Positions 11,327-21,927 of a DNA stretch of 64,000 nucleotides are shown here, one piece after another; position 1 is the stretch's first letter; each line of letters begins with the position of its first letter. A model generated the notes under the pieces. It ran no database searches. It saw nothing but the letters and a program-made list of their open reading frames with translations, and was not told the origin of the DNA. Source of the stretch: Dipodascopsis uninucleata var. uninucleata (taxonomy: Eukaryota > Ascomycota > Lipomycetes > Lipomycetales > Lipomycetaceae); the NCBI GenBank assembly GCA_030568195.1, contig JAJLTO010000002.1, positions 806,001 to 870,000 on the forward strand. Direction: 5' to 3'. The position numbers and the translations under genes are program-made.

Positions 11327-12306
11327 TATAATTTATATCAATCTGTTAAAATTCGATAATAGAGGAAGCTAGGAAACTTATAAAATTGTATTGAACACGA
11401 CTAGCTAGAGACTGAAATAATGTCAGCGATATTGTAGTTTCTAGAAAACGGATAAGCTAGTCAGGATTCTTTTTTTTCCACGATATTAAAAAATTTTCAA
11501 TGAAAAATATGTATGATCTTTGTACAAATGGGTTACAAATAGAATTGTACCTGTATATAGGATAAAGACTTGAAATACTGCAGTCATAGTTTGCTTATTC
11601 TTATAAGAGAAGTTTTGGACTCACCTTTTAGTTGCTTTACCCGACAACCGCCTTTTCCATTGGATAGTATCTTAAATGATCAATCCAATACGTGATTCTA
11701 TGTACTTCTCAGTATTCAATTTAGTTAATTGTGCTGAGAAGTAGGTGATTATGTATGGTGAAATCTTCTACTCTTCTTTAAACGGTCGAGGGAAAAGAAT
11801 GCTTTATGTAAATCGAGGGAAAGGAACACCTTATGTAAAAATGCTTCCTAAAACTGAATGTTCCAATAAAACTATGAAATAAAACTACGTGCCCAGAATT
11901 TACAGCACGTAAATATAGAACATCTGAACAGCAATCACCTCAAGGCTCTAATTTCAATGAAGCAGATATCTACTTTCGGCTATGTTCACCATACATTTGA
12001 TATTATAATGTCTTCCTGAAATCTTGATCCAGGGAGCCTTTACGCTCTCTATAGTGTTCAACCACTTCATTATCTAAGCAACAGGTATATATTAATCATC
12101 AGCACTTAGTTTCACGTCTCATCACGTGCATGACATTAGAAAATTCGTTAGATTTTCTCGCACCAGTTAAAACAGAAAATTTTGGATAAGCTTGTCGCAT
12201 TCGGAGGAAAAGTAACGAAGAATTGTAGACTTTTCGGCTGATAAAAGCAAACATCTATGCAAGCTTACGCTGATCACAATAACAGTATAAGATTGGTTGA
12301 TAGACG
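11327..12306. other. Divergent promoter region, acid phosphatase / PPR gene
   Basis: 980 bases. It contains a Reb1-type core TTACCCG at 11637-11643, a 27-bp tandem duplication at 11786-11839 and an E-box CACGTG at 12123-12128. No open frame of note. Confidence 0.55.
11786..11839. repeat. Two-copy 27-bp direct tandem repeat
   Basis: Unit tcgagggaaaagaatgcttt plus atgtaaa, followed immediately by a second copy that differs at four positions. Both copies are in noncoding promoter DNA. Confidence 0.75.
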
Positions 12307-14043
12307 ATGCTTAAGCGCAGCTTGAGAAGCACAACCTACGTGCGCTGGGCGATTTATGGTCGACAGGATTTAGTAAACACTACAATCGGCCATGGAATAA
12401 ATATTGCACGAACTGCTGTCATGTTAAGTGATGGACATAGAAAGAGGACCTATGACCTAAATCAAAGAATAGTGAACCATGTACCACTAAGGCAATTTTC
12501 GTTGCAGATGGCCCAATTTCAAAGAGCAGGAGCCACCACTAAATCCGAGAGTAAGTTTGACGTTGCCGAAGTTGATGAGGCAGTAAGAGATCTTATGAGA
12601 AATACGAAGAGCGATTCGGAGGACCTCAACTATACTATAAAGAGGATAGAAGGCTGTAATTTTTCAAGCATCTCGAAATTATACGAATCGATGCAGCCAG
12701 TAAGTGATTCCAGCATATGGCGAGATTATGATGTTCTTTGCCGAGCATTCATCGCGAAATTTGTTTCATGCATGCAACACGATGAAGCGATCAAAGTCTG
12801 GGATGACATGCAAAGAGCAAAAGTATTACCTAACCCGTCTTCTAAGACTGTTAATGCGTATTTGATGGCAGTTGGTCGAAGAATTCAGAAAGACACTGCC
12901 AGAAGAGACAAGCTTGAGCTGGTAGACAAGTGTTTCAAGGATATATCGGACAAGTTCAAAATAGACGCTGTTACCTACTCAATTCTCCTGGACTTGTATT
13001 TCAGAATAGGTCGAGAGGATAAGGCATCCGCATTATTCGGTTCTATTGAACAGGGGGAAATTGCTCTTCCTTCGGGTGTCATTAAGCCTGGAGTTGGCAT
13101 GTATGACACAATGATTAAGTGGTATACTAAGAACGGCGATATTACGAAGGCCGAGGCAGTGTTTGATAAGGCCAAATCTCGGAATATTCAATTTGATTCG
13201 AAGCCATATAACTGCTTTCTAGGATACTATGTTCGTCAACAAGACTATGCAAAAGCCATGGAGTGGGTCAACAGATTGGATACTGACAATATAGCTCGAG
13301 ATGCCGTAACATACGCCGCTATCTTATACGCGACCTTTCACAAACTCTTCCTTGAGATCAAAGATATTACTGAAAATGGTTCGAACTATGCTGATGCTAC
13401 TTATGGGGTAAATAAGCAGAATCATTCTGTAGAAAATCTCGTGTCCGCTGGTAAGAAGGCATTGACAGAGGTCTTACAAGAGATGAAGGATAAATCAGTA
13501 CCCTTCACGCCACATATATTACACACTATGGTGGTAGGGCTTATAGACATATCTAATGATATGTATTTGGCAGATTACCTATTTATGACTGGTGCTCGAC
13601 TCGTACCTGTCCCTCGAAAGACAGTGATGGCAGTACTGAGAGGTCACATTGAGAAAGGTAGCTCACAGAGAGCTGCGTCCATGTTTTCAGATCTTTTGCC
13701 TCGTATGAATATATCACGAGGTCGAATGCTTTGGAACGATGTTATTTTGAGACTCTGTCAGGAGGGAGATGTGGAAAAGGCCTTTGACATATACCAAAAG
13801 ATGAACTCGGGGCCACCCGAAGGATGTGATCGACCACCAAATGGTCGAACATATTCAATTCTTTTCAGTACAACGTCTCGATCTGAGAAATATTGGAATA
13901 TTACAAATCAAATATTAAGGGATATGGAAAAAGCTCGCTTTATACCGGAGTCGTCACAATTTAGAGATGGTATAATTCAGTATAAGAAGGCTGGAGGGTC
14001 TGTCAGCCAGCATTATCTTGATTCTATAAAATCAGCCAGGTAA
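12307..14043 (+). CDS. Mitochondrial pentatricopeptide repeat (PPR) protein
   Basis: Single exon, 578 residues. The basic, Arg-rich N-terminus (MLKRSLRSTTYVRW...) looks like a mitochondrial presequence. Tandem 35-residue helical repeats cover most of the rest. Examples are the segment around EAIKVWDDMQRAKVLPN, KFKIDAVTYSILLDLYFRIG, GMYDTMIKWYTKNGDITKAE and VEKAFDIYQKMNSGPP. PPR proteins bind organelle RNA and act in processing, stability or translation of mitochondrial transcripts. The specific orthologue (for example Dmr1/Ccm1-like or a S. pombe ppr gene) was not identified by eye. An E-box lies about 180 bp upstream. Confidence 0.85.
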   Translation: MLKRSLRSTTYVRWAIYGRQDLVNTTIGHGINIARTAVMLSDGHRKRTYDLNQRIVNHVPLRQFSLQMAQFQRAGATTKSESKFDVAEVDEAVRDLMRNTKSDSEDLNYTIKRIEGCNFSSISKLYESMQPVSDSSIWRDYDVLCRAFIAKFVSCMQHDEAIKVWDDMQRAKVLPNPSSKTVNAYLMAVGRRIQKDTARRDKLELVDKCFKDISDKFKIDAVTYSILLDLYFRIGREDKASALFGSIEQGEIALPSGVIKPGVGMYDTMIKWYTKNGDITKAEAVFDKAKSRNIQFDSKPYNCFLGYYVRQQDYAKAMEWVNRLDTDNIARDAVTYAAILYATFHKLFLEIKDITENGSNYADATYGVNKQNHSVENLVSAGKKALTEVLQEMKDKSVPFTPHILHTMVVGLIDISNDMYLADYLFMTGARLVPVPRKTVMAVLRGHIEKGSSQRAASMFSDLLPRMNISRGRMLWNDVILRLCQEGDVEKAFDIYQKMNSGPPEGCDRPPNGRTYSILFSTTSRSEKYWNITNQILRDMEKARFIPESSQFRDGIIQYKKAGGSVSQHYLDSIKSAR

Positions 14044-14392
14044 ACGAATAAAGTTTGCTACATAATCTTTTAGTTTGGATGAAGTTTCGCTTCATAAAAT
14101 ATAAGTCATTACTTTATCTTGTATATATATATGGATATCTTAATATATAGTCAAGAATTAGGTATAGACTATCTACTAGAGAGAGATAGAACGAAGGATC
14201 TTACATGAAAGTGAAAATAAAATTGTATTATATCTTTTATCTTTCAGATGAAATTCATTTTAAACTGTATATACATACAACGGAACTTTTCTAATCGTTA
14301 ATTTTGATTCTATAATATGACGGCCATTCGATAATGGCTCTTGATTCACGACTTTTTCATTACAACGCCATTACAGTTTGCCAACCAAAATT
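14044..14392. other. Intergenic region between convergent PPR and PDX2 genes
   Basis: 350 AT-rich bases, probable 3' UTRs. Nothing else seen. Confidence 0.5.
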
Positions 14393-15390
14393 CTATCTGC
14401 GGACAACGAATTCCTCAAGCCACCACTCATGTAGTCGATAGTCGGGTGTCAATTCTGGATGGAAACTGGTTCCTAATATATGGCCCTGGCGTACAGCAAC
14501 GACCTCCCCATTGTATTTGTCATCCTTGGGGATACATGCCACGATTTCGACTTTGGAGGATTTTGTGTTATCAGAGCAAAGCTCTGGTGCTCTAACAAGT
14601 GCTAGCTCGTCAAGCTCTTTCTCAGGCTGGCCGTCAGTGAGAATCTTGTCAACAATTGGAGCTCTTATAAAAACTGCTGTAAATGGGTCATCAATGCCGT
14701 TGTATGAAGAAAGGAACGGCATGTCAATAGCGCAAGTGAATGATTCAACCTGACGACCGAAGTGATTTCTTTGACAGCGGACATGAAGACCACCAATAAG
14801 TTCTTGACCACCCTTCTTAGCACGACTGGCCTTTCAATATTTCATTTTTGTCAGTATACTCCAATCCAAGAATAGCTAATATTGGTTTGAGAAAATCAAT
14901 GAAAACATATTCCGCTCTTACCTCATCTGCAAGCAATATCATACCAGCACATGTTCCCCACACTGGTTTACAGTCGACTCTGTGGTAGCAATGTTGTTTG
15001 TCAGTTAAATACTCAAGAAACCTTTATCCATAATATTCCCAAATCACATTGCAATACTATTTGCTTACCTTACAAAGTTTCTGAGAGGCTCCAGTAGTCC
15101 TCCTCTTTCAGCGATCAAACTGATAGATGTGCTTTCTCCGCCTACATAAACTTGTTGTCAGTACGCTATCCTTATATCATAAAATTCAGGACAAGCCACT
15201 TACCAGGAATAATCAGACCATCGCAAAGATGAAGCTGCTCCGGTGTACGAACTTCAATCACCTTGAAATCTCTATCAGCAAGGCGCGAACCAGGCCTTGC
15301 TGAGCGAATCGCTTTCTGAAGATGACTTTTGTGCTCTAAGAAAGCGCCTTGCAGAGCCAAGACACCTATAACAGTTTCAACTTTTGTCAT
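14393..15390 (-). CDS. PDX2: Pyridoxal 5'-phosphate synthase glutaminase subunit (PdxT/Sno family)
   Basis: Four exons, 15390-15204, 15141-15069, 14979-14922 and 14830-14393; 251 residues. This class I glutamine amidotransferase supplies ammonia to the Pdx1/Snz synthase, which makes vitamin B6 from ribose 5-phosphate and glyceraldehyde 3-phosphate. Landmarks are [13 protein letters not shown] at the start, IPGGEST, the nucleophile motif [12 protein letters not shown] (Cys in GTCAG), [20 protein letters not shown] and the catalytic TSFHPEL near the end. The length is slightly above the bacterial 190-200 because of an insertion around [18 protein letters not shown]. The second intron has two overlapping GTAAG donors; only the downstream one keeps frame. 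PDX1 is not in the window. It shares a 339-bp promoter with SWC5. Confidence 0.95.
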
Positions 15391-15729
15391 CTTGGAGTAT
15401 ATTATATGCTATACAGTCAAGTATATGCAAGTTCTTTTGGAGTCAGCTTTGATAAGAAGTCAATAACTACTGTGAATTTCTTGAATTAGGGATATGAACT
15501 TCCTATTTCAGTTGACTAATAGTCATCAAAATTGGGAATTGACTTCCCGCATTATTTGCTTGAGTGGCGTTCGCCATAAATGTATAACATTCACCTCAGA
15601 AAGTAAAATTAACAACATTAAACAATTAAGAGAATAATAAAAGCTCATGAAATCTTTAAATGCAATAGTTCCTTTGCATTGTATTTCAAAATATATCGCG
15701 AAGTAAGAAAGCATTCAGCAGCTCCCGGG
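15391..15729. other. Bidirectional promoter PDX2/SWC5
   Basis: 339 bases between divergent start codons. Nothing specific recognised beyond AT-rich tracts and a near-palindrome gggaattgacttccc at about 15534-15548. Confidence 0.45.
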
Positions 15730-16608
15730 ATGCCAGAAGATACTCCAAAAGAAATAGTAGAAGACGAGGAATATCGTGAATCAGAAGATGAAGATTTCAA
15801 TCCAGATGAAGTGGACGATAACATCAGTTCTGATGGCGATGTTGCAGAAGAAGACGCCCTAGAAGCTAAGGATGATAGCGATATCAAAAAGCGGAAGTCT
15901 GTGGTTTCCGAAGAGATAGGTAACAAAAAGCAAAGATACGATAATGAAATCCACGTAGATGATGGACAGGACTTTAAGGTGCGCACAAGATCACAAAGAG
16001 CAGCCGATGACGCGGAAGCGCGCAGAGCAACAGACTCGAAAAACACGTCGACGGTGGACACAGACGCGATATGGAAATCATTGCGTGAGTCACCTACTAG
16101 TATTGAATCAGGCAAGTCGGAAAACTCATCAGCTGGCGATGACTTAATCACAATTACATATACATACGAATTTGCGAAAGATATTATAACGAAAGAAAAG
16201 CAAGTGCTAAGGAACTCTGTAGAGGCACAAGAGTATTTGAAACTACAAGACGAGAAACGCCAACGAAGCTCGAAAGTCCTAGAAAGCACCAGCGATTCGT
16301 CTAATGAAGTGACATCTAAGTCAAGCGAACTACCCCGGCCGAAGCCCATGGGAGGACCTAGACGTAGAAAAACGTCTTCTTTAGAAGCAATGGCTACTAG
16401 CGCGAAGCCTAAGAAGTTGAACACGCTTGAGAAGTCTAAGCTAGACTGGCAAGGGTATGTCGAAGAAGAGGGAATTGCAGATGAGCTGCGGCAGCACAAT
16501 CAAGGAGGTTATCTACAGAAGCAGGATTTTCTTAATAGAGTTGATAAGAAGCGATATGAAGATATGAAGAATGGACAAAAAACGTCGAATTTTAGTAAGA
16601 CCTTGTAA
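15730..16608 (+). CDS. SWC5: SWR1 chromatin-remodelling complex subunit Swc5 (BCNT family)
   Basis: Single exon, 292 residues if it starts at the ATG at 15730; that Met begins an acidic head, while the in-frame upstream extension lacks an ATG. Residues 1-60 are strongly acidic (EDEEYRESEDEDFNPDEVDD), a histone-binding feature of the family. A lysine-rich NLS (KKRKS, NKKQR) follows. The C-terminal 75 residues form the BCNT domain: TLEKSKLDWQGYVEEEG, IADEL and GGYLQKQDFLNRVDKKRY. Swc5 stimulates ATP-dependent exchange of H2A for H2A.Z by SWR1 in the nucleus. It converges with the OSGIN-like gene. Confidence 0.95.
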   Translation: MPEDTPKEIVEDEEYRESEDEDFNPDEVDDNISSDGDVAEEDALEAKDDSDIKKRKSVVSEEIGNKKQRYDNEIHVDDGQDFKVRTRSQRAADDAEARRATDSKNTSTVDTDAIWKSLRESPTSIESGKSENSSAGDDLITITYTYEFAKDIITKEKQVLRNSVEAQEYLKLQDEKRQRSSKVLESTSDSSNEVTSKSSELPRPKPMGGPRRRKTSSLEAMATSAKPKKLNTLEKSKLDWQGYVEEEGIADELRQHNQGGYLQKQDFLNRVDKKRYEDMKNGQKTSNFSKTL

Positions 16609-16913
16609 ATTGCATTGTAGAAATATATTACGTTAAATTTCTATCAACGGTATGGTTTGTCATCATCATAACATATGAAGTAAAACCCTCTGTAATCGAC
16701 AGCCGTGCAAATTCGATTTTGTCAGTATTCATGGACACCAACGAATACCCAACACCTTGAAATCAGATTTAAACAAAATCATAACGCCCCTACACTATAT
16801 TTTGAATAATTCATAATATCATCAAATGCTAATTATTGCTTCTTTAAAAATGTACACCCGCAATCACCCAAAGTAGCAGAGACATCCAAATTCAAAATAA
16901 CAAAATATCGGAG
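16609..16913. other. Short convergent intergenic region
   Basis: 305 bases between SWC5 and the OSGIN-like gene stops. Probable 3' UTRs; nothing else seen. Confidence 0.45.
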
Positions 16914-18776
16914 CTAAGATTGTGTTTTCCCTCTAAAACGCTCTATGATATTACCAGCAACAACTACACAACTTCCCAGTGTATAACGAACAAGAGAATC
17001 ACCAACCAAGCTTCCAATTACAAAAATATTATCTGATAGCTCAAGACCGTAGGTTGCTGAGTAGTCTTCTACTACTACAGAGTTCTCATCAGAAATCAAG
17101 GAAGATAAATCGCTTTCAGTAATGCTAAAATAAGTTTCCGATATAGAAATTTCATTTTCATTTTCAGCACCTTCTATAAGACTACCCTTTGACCATCGCA
17201 TCATCCGATTAAGAATGCGCTTTCTGAACGTATCTTTGCTTGCCCATATTTGATCAGATCGCAGTCCCAATTCAACCCTCAGCGAGCTTGACAGATATGA
17301 AATAACGCCGATTCTACCAATGTAACTTCGGAACTCGTCCACATTTCTTTCGGTTATTTCACCGCAAGAAGTAAAAAACCTTACAGTGTTCGAGTCTATA
17401 CTCTCAATCGAATAATTTGGAATGCCTTCATAACGTCCCACTAGACTTCGTAGCAAAGGGTTCTGACTCTTCTTGACATCTAGCGGTGTCACAGTTTTGC
17501 CGGCTGCTGCTAGTTTCATTAATCTATAGAGAGTAGCGTATTCTGGATACGTTTCTCGGTGACATGATCGCAGCGGTGACGGATTACTCTTGGGATTCCA
17601 TCGGAATAAATGTATTATCTTCTTATTTGGCGGTAGTGCAATTATAGCATCTGCTGCAGAAAAGCCAGAGCCAATTATAAGGACTGTAGAATCATTCGAA
17701 GTTACATTGCTATTCCCATTTAGTCTTGATTCTTGTTGGTCACAGAGCAAACCAATGCCGGCCTTATATTGATCAGATATAATTGGACACAAAATTGGAT
17801 CAGGAGGAATATGATGTGTAGAAACGCCCGTCGCTAAGACGACGTTCCTAGCTCTAATTACACTGAGACAACCAGTACTATTTTCTTGGACAACCGCAGT
17901 AAAATGTGACGGTCTGGAACGTCGAAGTGAAAGGACAGTATAATTCGTATAAATCGAGTCATCAATACCGACACAAGACGGATACATGGCATAATATGCA
18001 GCTACCTCGGAACGATACGGTCGATAGTATTGATCCGGTTCTCTCCCGTATTGTTTCTTAAAATAGTCTGAAAATAGAAATCCTGGTAGTGAAAGCATCT
18101 CCGCATAACTAAGAGTTCTAAATGGCATATCTCCACCGACCCATTGTCCTCCAGCAGCAAAGCCAGAGCCTATGACAATGTGATTCACAGCATTTTCTTT
18201 TGACATTTGCCATTTTATACGCGTTTTCTTTCTTGCTTCTATATCAGTGTCAATGTCAGGTGCCATCAGAGTGTCAAGCAGAAAATTTATAGTAGAAAAG
18301 ACATTTTTCTGGATGGTCATGCCCGCATTCAGAATATATGACTGTAAAGACAAGTTATGCAGTACACAGTCATATAAGGACGTACTTTGCTTGGATGCCT
18401 GATTAGCAGTGTATGCATCTGACTGAGCGATAATATTCGACAAAAGTTGATGAAGGGTCTTGTCAGGATATCTGCCATACTGGCCATCCGCATTATAATA
18501 TGGTGTATTTCCATGAAGAAGGTAGGAAAGGATCAAAGCTGCAGGGCCATTTCCTATAAAATTAAAATAAAGGTGGGTTAATCAACTACTGGTGCTATAT
18601 CTTGTCTTCACCTCAGCTCCACAACGAAGGATGAATGCCGTGATCAGGCAAAAACATCAAAGAAATCATATCTTGATTTAATATCCCGAAAATTTTAAGT
18701 GATATACGAATAACTTACCGATAACTAGTATGTCTGTTTCCTTGGAACTATTCAGAAATTCTGACTTAGAAGCCAT
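16914..18776 (-). CDS. OSGIN-like FAD/NAD(P)-binding monooxygenase-type protein
   Basis: Two exons, 18776-18719 and 18553-16914, giving 565 residues. The 58-nt first exon and the start of exon 2 together encode the first Rossmann motif, ETDILVIGNGPAALILSYLL. A second dinucleotide motif, IIGSGFSAADAIIAL, lies mid-protein after the ATG-type VVLATGVSTH segment. The motifs GNTPYYNADGQYG and AGGQWVGGDMPFRTLSYAEM resemble the oxidative-stress-induced growth inhibitor (OSGIN1/2) family and its fungal homologues, which are distant flavin monooxygenases. Function in fungi is poorly known and the substrate is not inferred. The C-terminus, DNIFVIGSLVGDSLVRY, is the typical closing FAD strand. Confidence 0.85.
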
Positions 18777-19584
18777 TTCTGACGGCTCACTTGTTCACAA
18801 ACAATGCCCGTGTTCGCTCGTATGCTGATTATATTTTTGGCTCTGCTATGACGAAGCCATTTACTTCACTGTTTGACCACAGCAGTCGCTCTAACCTTCC
18901 GTCCCGTCTAGCTTGTAACTTTGTTCCTCGTTCTTTCTTCTAAACAAATCTGATAGTCCTACTCTTAATTTTTATTATTTAATAAAATCAGGAACAAAGA
19001 TGTCTGCTTAATCATCATCAAAAGACAAAATTTTTCTTAGTGATATCTCTGTAGATAAAGCTGAACTGGAGTAATAATTCCCAATTGATGGTTATAATAA
19101 GTCCATTCCCAACTAATAAATTACATATACGTTTAGTCACGTGAAATAGCCGGCGCATATATAACAGGTGAATGACAAAATCTCGTTGCATTAAAGGTAA
19201 GTCATAGTAAAAGTAAAGCATAATTGTCGAAATATTGTGTAAATATGTAAATTTAATAAATAACCATTGTGTTTATCAAATACGTTGATAGTGATTATAT
19301 AATAATTTAAGGCGTCGGCTAAAGATCAAGACGCGTTTTACGAAAGAAAGTGCGAGTGATGGATAGTAGAGTAGATTTTTCCTTCCTTGGAGATTTATAG
19401 GCATTAATAGGCCTTATAATATTAGACACTTCACAGATTCAGTTTCATTGTATATTACAAATGTGTACTTGATTTAACTGAAGGACACGGCAGTCGAAGC
19501 AACGACCCGAATAATTTGTAACAGCAAATTCATCGATCGAACTATATAGTGAGACTGGATAGATCTGGTGCATTTAGGACCGAG
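18777..19584. other. Divergent promoter region OSGIN-like / RAD1
   Basis: 808 bases with an E-box CACGTG at 19138-19143 and an MCB at 19331-19336 (separate entry). No gene seen. Confidence 0.5.
19331..19336. promoter_or_regulatory. MCB element (ACGCGT) upstream of RAD1
   Basis: ACGCGT, the MBF (Mbp1/Swi6) recognition core for G1/S genes, lies 249 bp before the RAD1 start. Checkpoint and repair genes are common MBF targets, so the site is plausible, but it is a single hexamer. Confidence 0.45.
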
Positions 19585-20817
19585 ATGGTCACAGTGGACG
19601 AAGAAACTGAGGCTCCTGTTTTGGATGCTGTTTCTACATGTGTTTCTTATATCTACAGGCTGCTAAAAGCTGTTTCTACGGTATCCTCTAGGGCTCAGAT
19701 TCAAATATCTTCTGATGGCTTGCGAGTTTCAGCAGAGAATTCACGATCATGCGAAGGTCAGAATTATTGGCTGTCTCAGCCATACTTTAAGTAGCTAAAC
19801 TAACTATGCATTTTATATATAGCTCATGTGTTTTTGAATAAGTCGCTTTTTTCTTCATTCACATTTAGACCTGACAACAAGATTAGGAGCAGTACACAGC
19901 AGCAGCTCTCACAGTTTTCTCGAACTAGCGAAGACGGTAGACTCGTAAATAGTAGCGCCAGCGATGATGCTCAGGACGATGGGATTTGCACTTTGTATCT
20001 ATCACTATCTTCATTAGTGGATTGCTTCCAGATATTTGGAAGTGATGGCACCGTAGAAGCTCAGCAACGAGGGAAGAGTAGAAAACCTGGTTCCAGTACT
20101 ATGCTGCATGCCGACGTGACCTCGATCGCGACAGATGACGCAAATCCCATGCGAAGCTACGTCGGTGGATCCAGCGTTTGCAAGCTACAGTATAGAGGCT
20201 CTGGGTGTCCGTTCGTTTTAATGTTTGATGAAGGAACCCTAACGACGACTTGTGAATTTATCACTTATGACGAAGAAAACGAAGAGGATATGTCGTCCAT
20301 CAACTTGGCAACAGACGCTTTACTCCAGAAAGTCATCATGAAAGCAGAATATCTAGACGATGCTTTTCGCGAGCTTTACTCGTCTGGGTCCGAGTTCATT
20401 ACTATAGAATCCACACCAAATCCCGCTGGTCTGACGTTTAAAACCCGGGGGGAGCTTGGTAGTGTTGAGTATGCGTTCCCGAAAGATAGGAATGTCCTTG
20501 AGACATTTCTTTGTCCGATAGACTGTAGCAATGTCTACGCATTTGGTATGCTATTGAGAATGCGCGATGCTATAAAATTAGCGTCTAAAATATCGCTAAG
20601 ATCTGATGAATATGGCATAATGAGTATTCAGTGCATGTGTGATGTTGGCGATGGACGCCAGAGTTTCATAGACTTCAAGTTTGTACCTATCTACGATGAT
20701 GAGTATGAATCAACGAATCGAGCACTGCTTAGTAACAGCTATAGAGAACAGCGTTTAAAATTAGCACAAACATTGAGCGACTTAGATGGTGACGAAATCG
20801 ATAACAATGACAATTAG
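19585..20817 (+). CDS. RAD1: DNA-damage checkpoint clamp subunit Rad1 (S. cerevisiae Rad17) of the 9-1-1 complex
   Basis: Two exons, 19585-19756 and 19823-20817, joining in frame (GAA G / CT CAT) to 388 residues. The N-terminal PCNA-like fold is recognisable: YIYRLLKAVSTVSSRAQIQI, SSDGLRVSAENSRSCEAHVF and LNKSLFSSFTF. ICTLYLSLSSLVDCFQIFG matches the interdomain region, and KLQYRGSGCPFVLMFDEG and CEFITYDEEN follow as in Rad1 proteins. With Rad9 and Hus1 it forms the sliding clamp loaded by Rad24-RFC at damaged DNA. The 66-nt intron has the weak donor GTCAGA but a good ACTAAC branch point. An MCB site lies upstream. The gene converges with CENP-X, 183 bp apart. Confidence 0.88.
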
Positions 20818-21000
20818 GTACGACTAAACTGTCATAGTCGTTAATTTCTGAGGTTTATTCCAATTGTTCTACTGAATACACAACGACCACAACCGAACTC
20901 CCTGAAAAATTATACAACAGTAATAAACATAAATAAAATTGCTACTCTTACTAGTCTTGCCTTCAATCTAATAGTCTTGAATTTTTCACTGATACCGTCC

Positions 21001-21345
21001 TTAGAAATCAAGAACCAACGTTCCGGCAATTTTCTCGAGATCTCGGGCCTCCATGGTTCTAGCCCTAGTAGACGATGAGGACGATGAAGGTATCCCAGAC
21101 TCTGATTTGATATTATTGTTTTGTTTCTCGGTTTCTTTCAAGGTCTTTTCAGTTCTCCAGACAGCCTCGCGAGTAAAAATCCGTAAGTATTCCGTCGACG
21201 CATCTATAGCTGTTGCTGATATTCTTGTATCAGGATACTCAAAATATTCCGCCATCAACCGAGCAAGGGTTTTGATAGAGAATGTAATAACCTCTTGTGT
21301 TTTTTCTTCATCAAATGGTTCTTCATCTGGGTTATCAAAAGCCAT
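21001..21345 (-). CDS. MHF2: Centromere protein X / MHF2 histone-fold protein
   Basis: Single exon, 114 residues. The histone fold is seen as VITFSIKTLARLMAEYFEY, then a helix with ISATAIDASTEYLRIFTREA and a closing DLEKIAGTLVLDF, which matches the CENP-X/STRA13 ending LxxLLLDF. A Ser/Asn-rich insertion lies before the last helix. CENP-X pairs with CENP-S in the MHF complex, which stimulates the FANCM/Mph1/Fml1 helicase at stalled forks and also belongs to the CENP-T-W-S-X kinetochore module. MBF/E2F-like sites lie about 95-115 bp upstream. Confidence 0.85.
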   Translation of the reverse strand: MAFDNPDEEPFDEEKTQEVITFSIKTLARLMAEYFEYPDTRISATAIDASTEYLRIFTREAVWRTEKTLKETEKQNNNIKSESGIPSSSSSSTRARTMEARDLEKIAGTLVLDF

Positions 21346-21438
21346 GATGTCTGACTATTCAGTGTTCTTAAGTGCGCTTGAGGTTATAAAGGATAATGTG
21401 CGATCTTTGCTTAGCAGAGTCCTCTAATTTTGTTTAAA

Positions 21439-21460
21439 ACGCGGTCATAGAAAGGCGCGA
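21439..21460. promoter_or_regulatory. Candidate MBF/E2F-like sites upstream of CENP-X
   Basis: ACGCGG at 21439-21444 and GGCGCGA at 21454-21460 stand out in AT-rich DNA about 100 bp before the CENP-X start. Both resemble MBF/E2F half-sites used by G1/S genes. Confidence 0.4.
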
Positions 21461-21707
21461 GTTGATATTATTGTAAACGCCTACAAAATGAACAATTAAG
21501 GTGTATATGCGGTATGTTTGTATGTTAATGCAGGGGAACCACAGTCTGGAAAAAGAATATGCTAATACATATCAACTAAGACTACCATTTCCTCTTTGTT
21601 GGCATACCAATAATATATGCTAGTGGTATAACCTAGAATTAGAAACAGGATTTCGGTAATAGATATCAAGGAAATAGGATTATGTAGTTGCAGAGTTTGG
21701 GATCCTG

Positions 21708-21714
21708 TGAGTCA
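21708..21714. promoter_or_regulatory. Gcn4/Cpc1 site (TGAGTCA) upstream of HIS7
   Basis: A perfect TGAGTCA palindromic AP-1-type site lies 214 bp before the HIS7 start. General amino acid control acts through Gcn4/CpcA at such sites in histidine genes of ascomycetes. Confidence 0.6.
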
Positions 21715-21927
21715 TGTCAGCGAAATTTCAATTACGAACTGACGTTTTTTAGGGTTGCAAAGTATAGTCATCTTTGGGAGTTCATCTATTTTGAATATAC
21801 AAGTAGCAGCATAAGAAATTATTTTTCTTTTCTCTTAGCAATAGATGAGCGAAAGGTTGAGCCACAGACAATTACTCTCAGAAGTCACGAGGTTTGGTGA
21901 TTGCATAGAAATATAACTGGTTTCAAA

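Larger units (their letters stand above)
21346..21927. other. Divergent promoter region CENP-X / HIS7
   Basis: 582 bases. It holds GC-containing MBF/E2F-like sites close to CENP-X and a Gcn4-type site closer to HIS7 (separate entries). A 70-codon frame at 21688-21900 is not considered coding. Confidence 0.5.

Noticed and set aside
16088-16099. TGAGTCA site inside SWC5
   Set aside because: It lies mid-coding sequence, so a Gcn4 role is unlikely.
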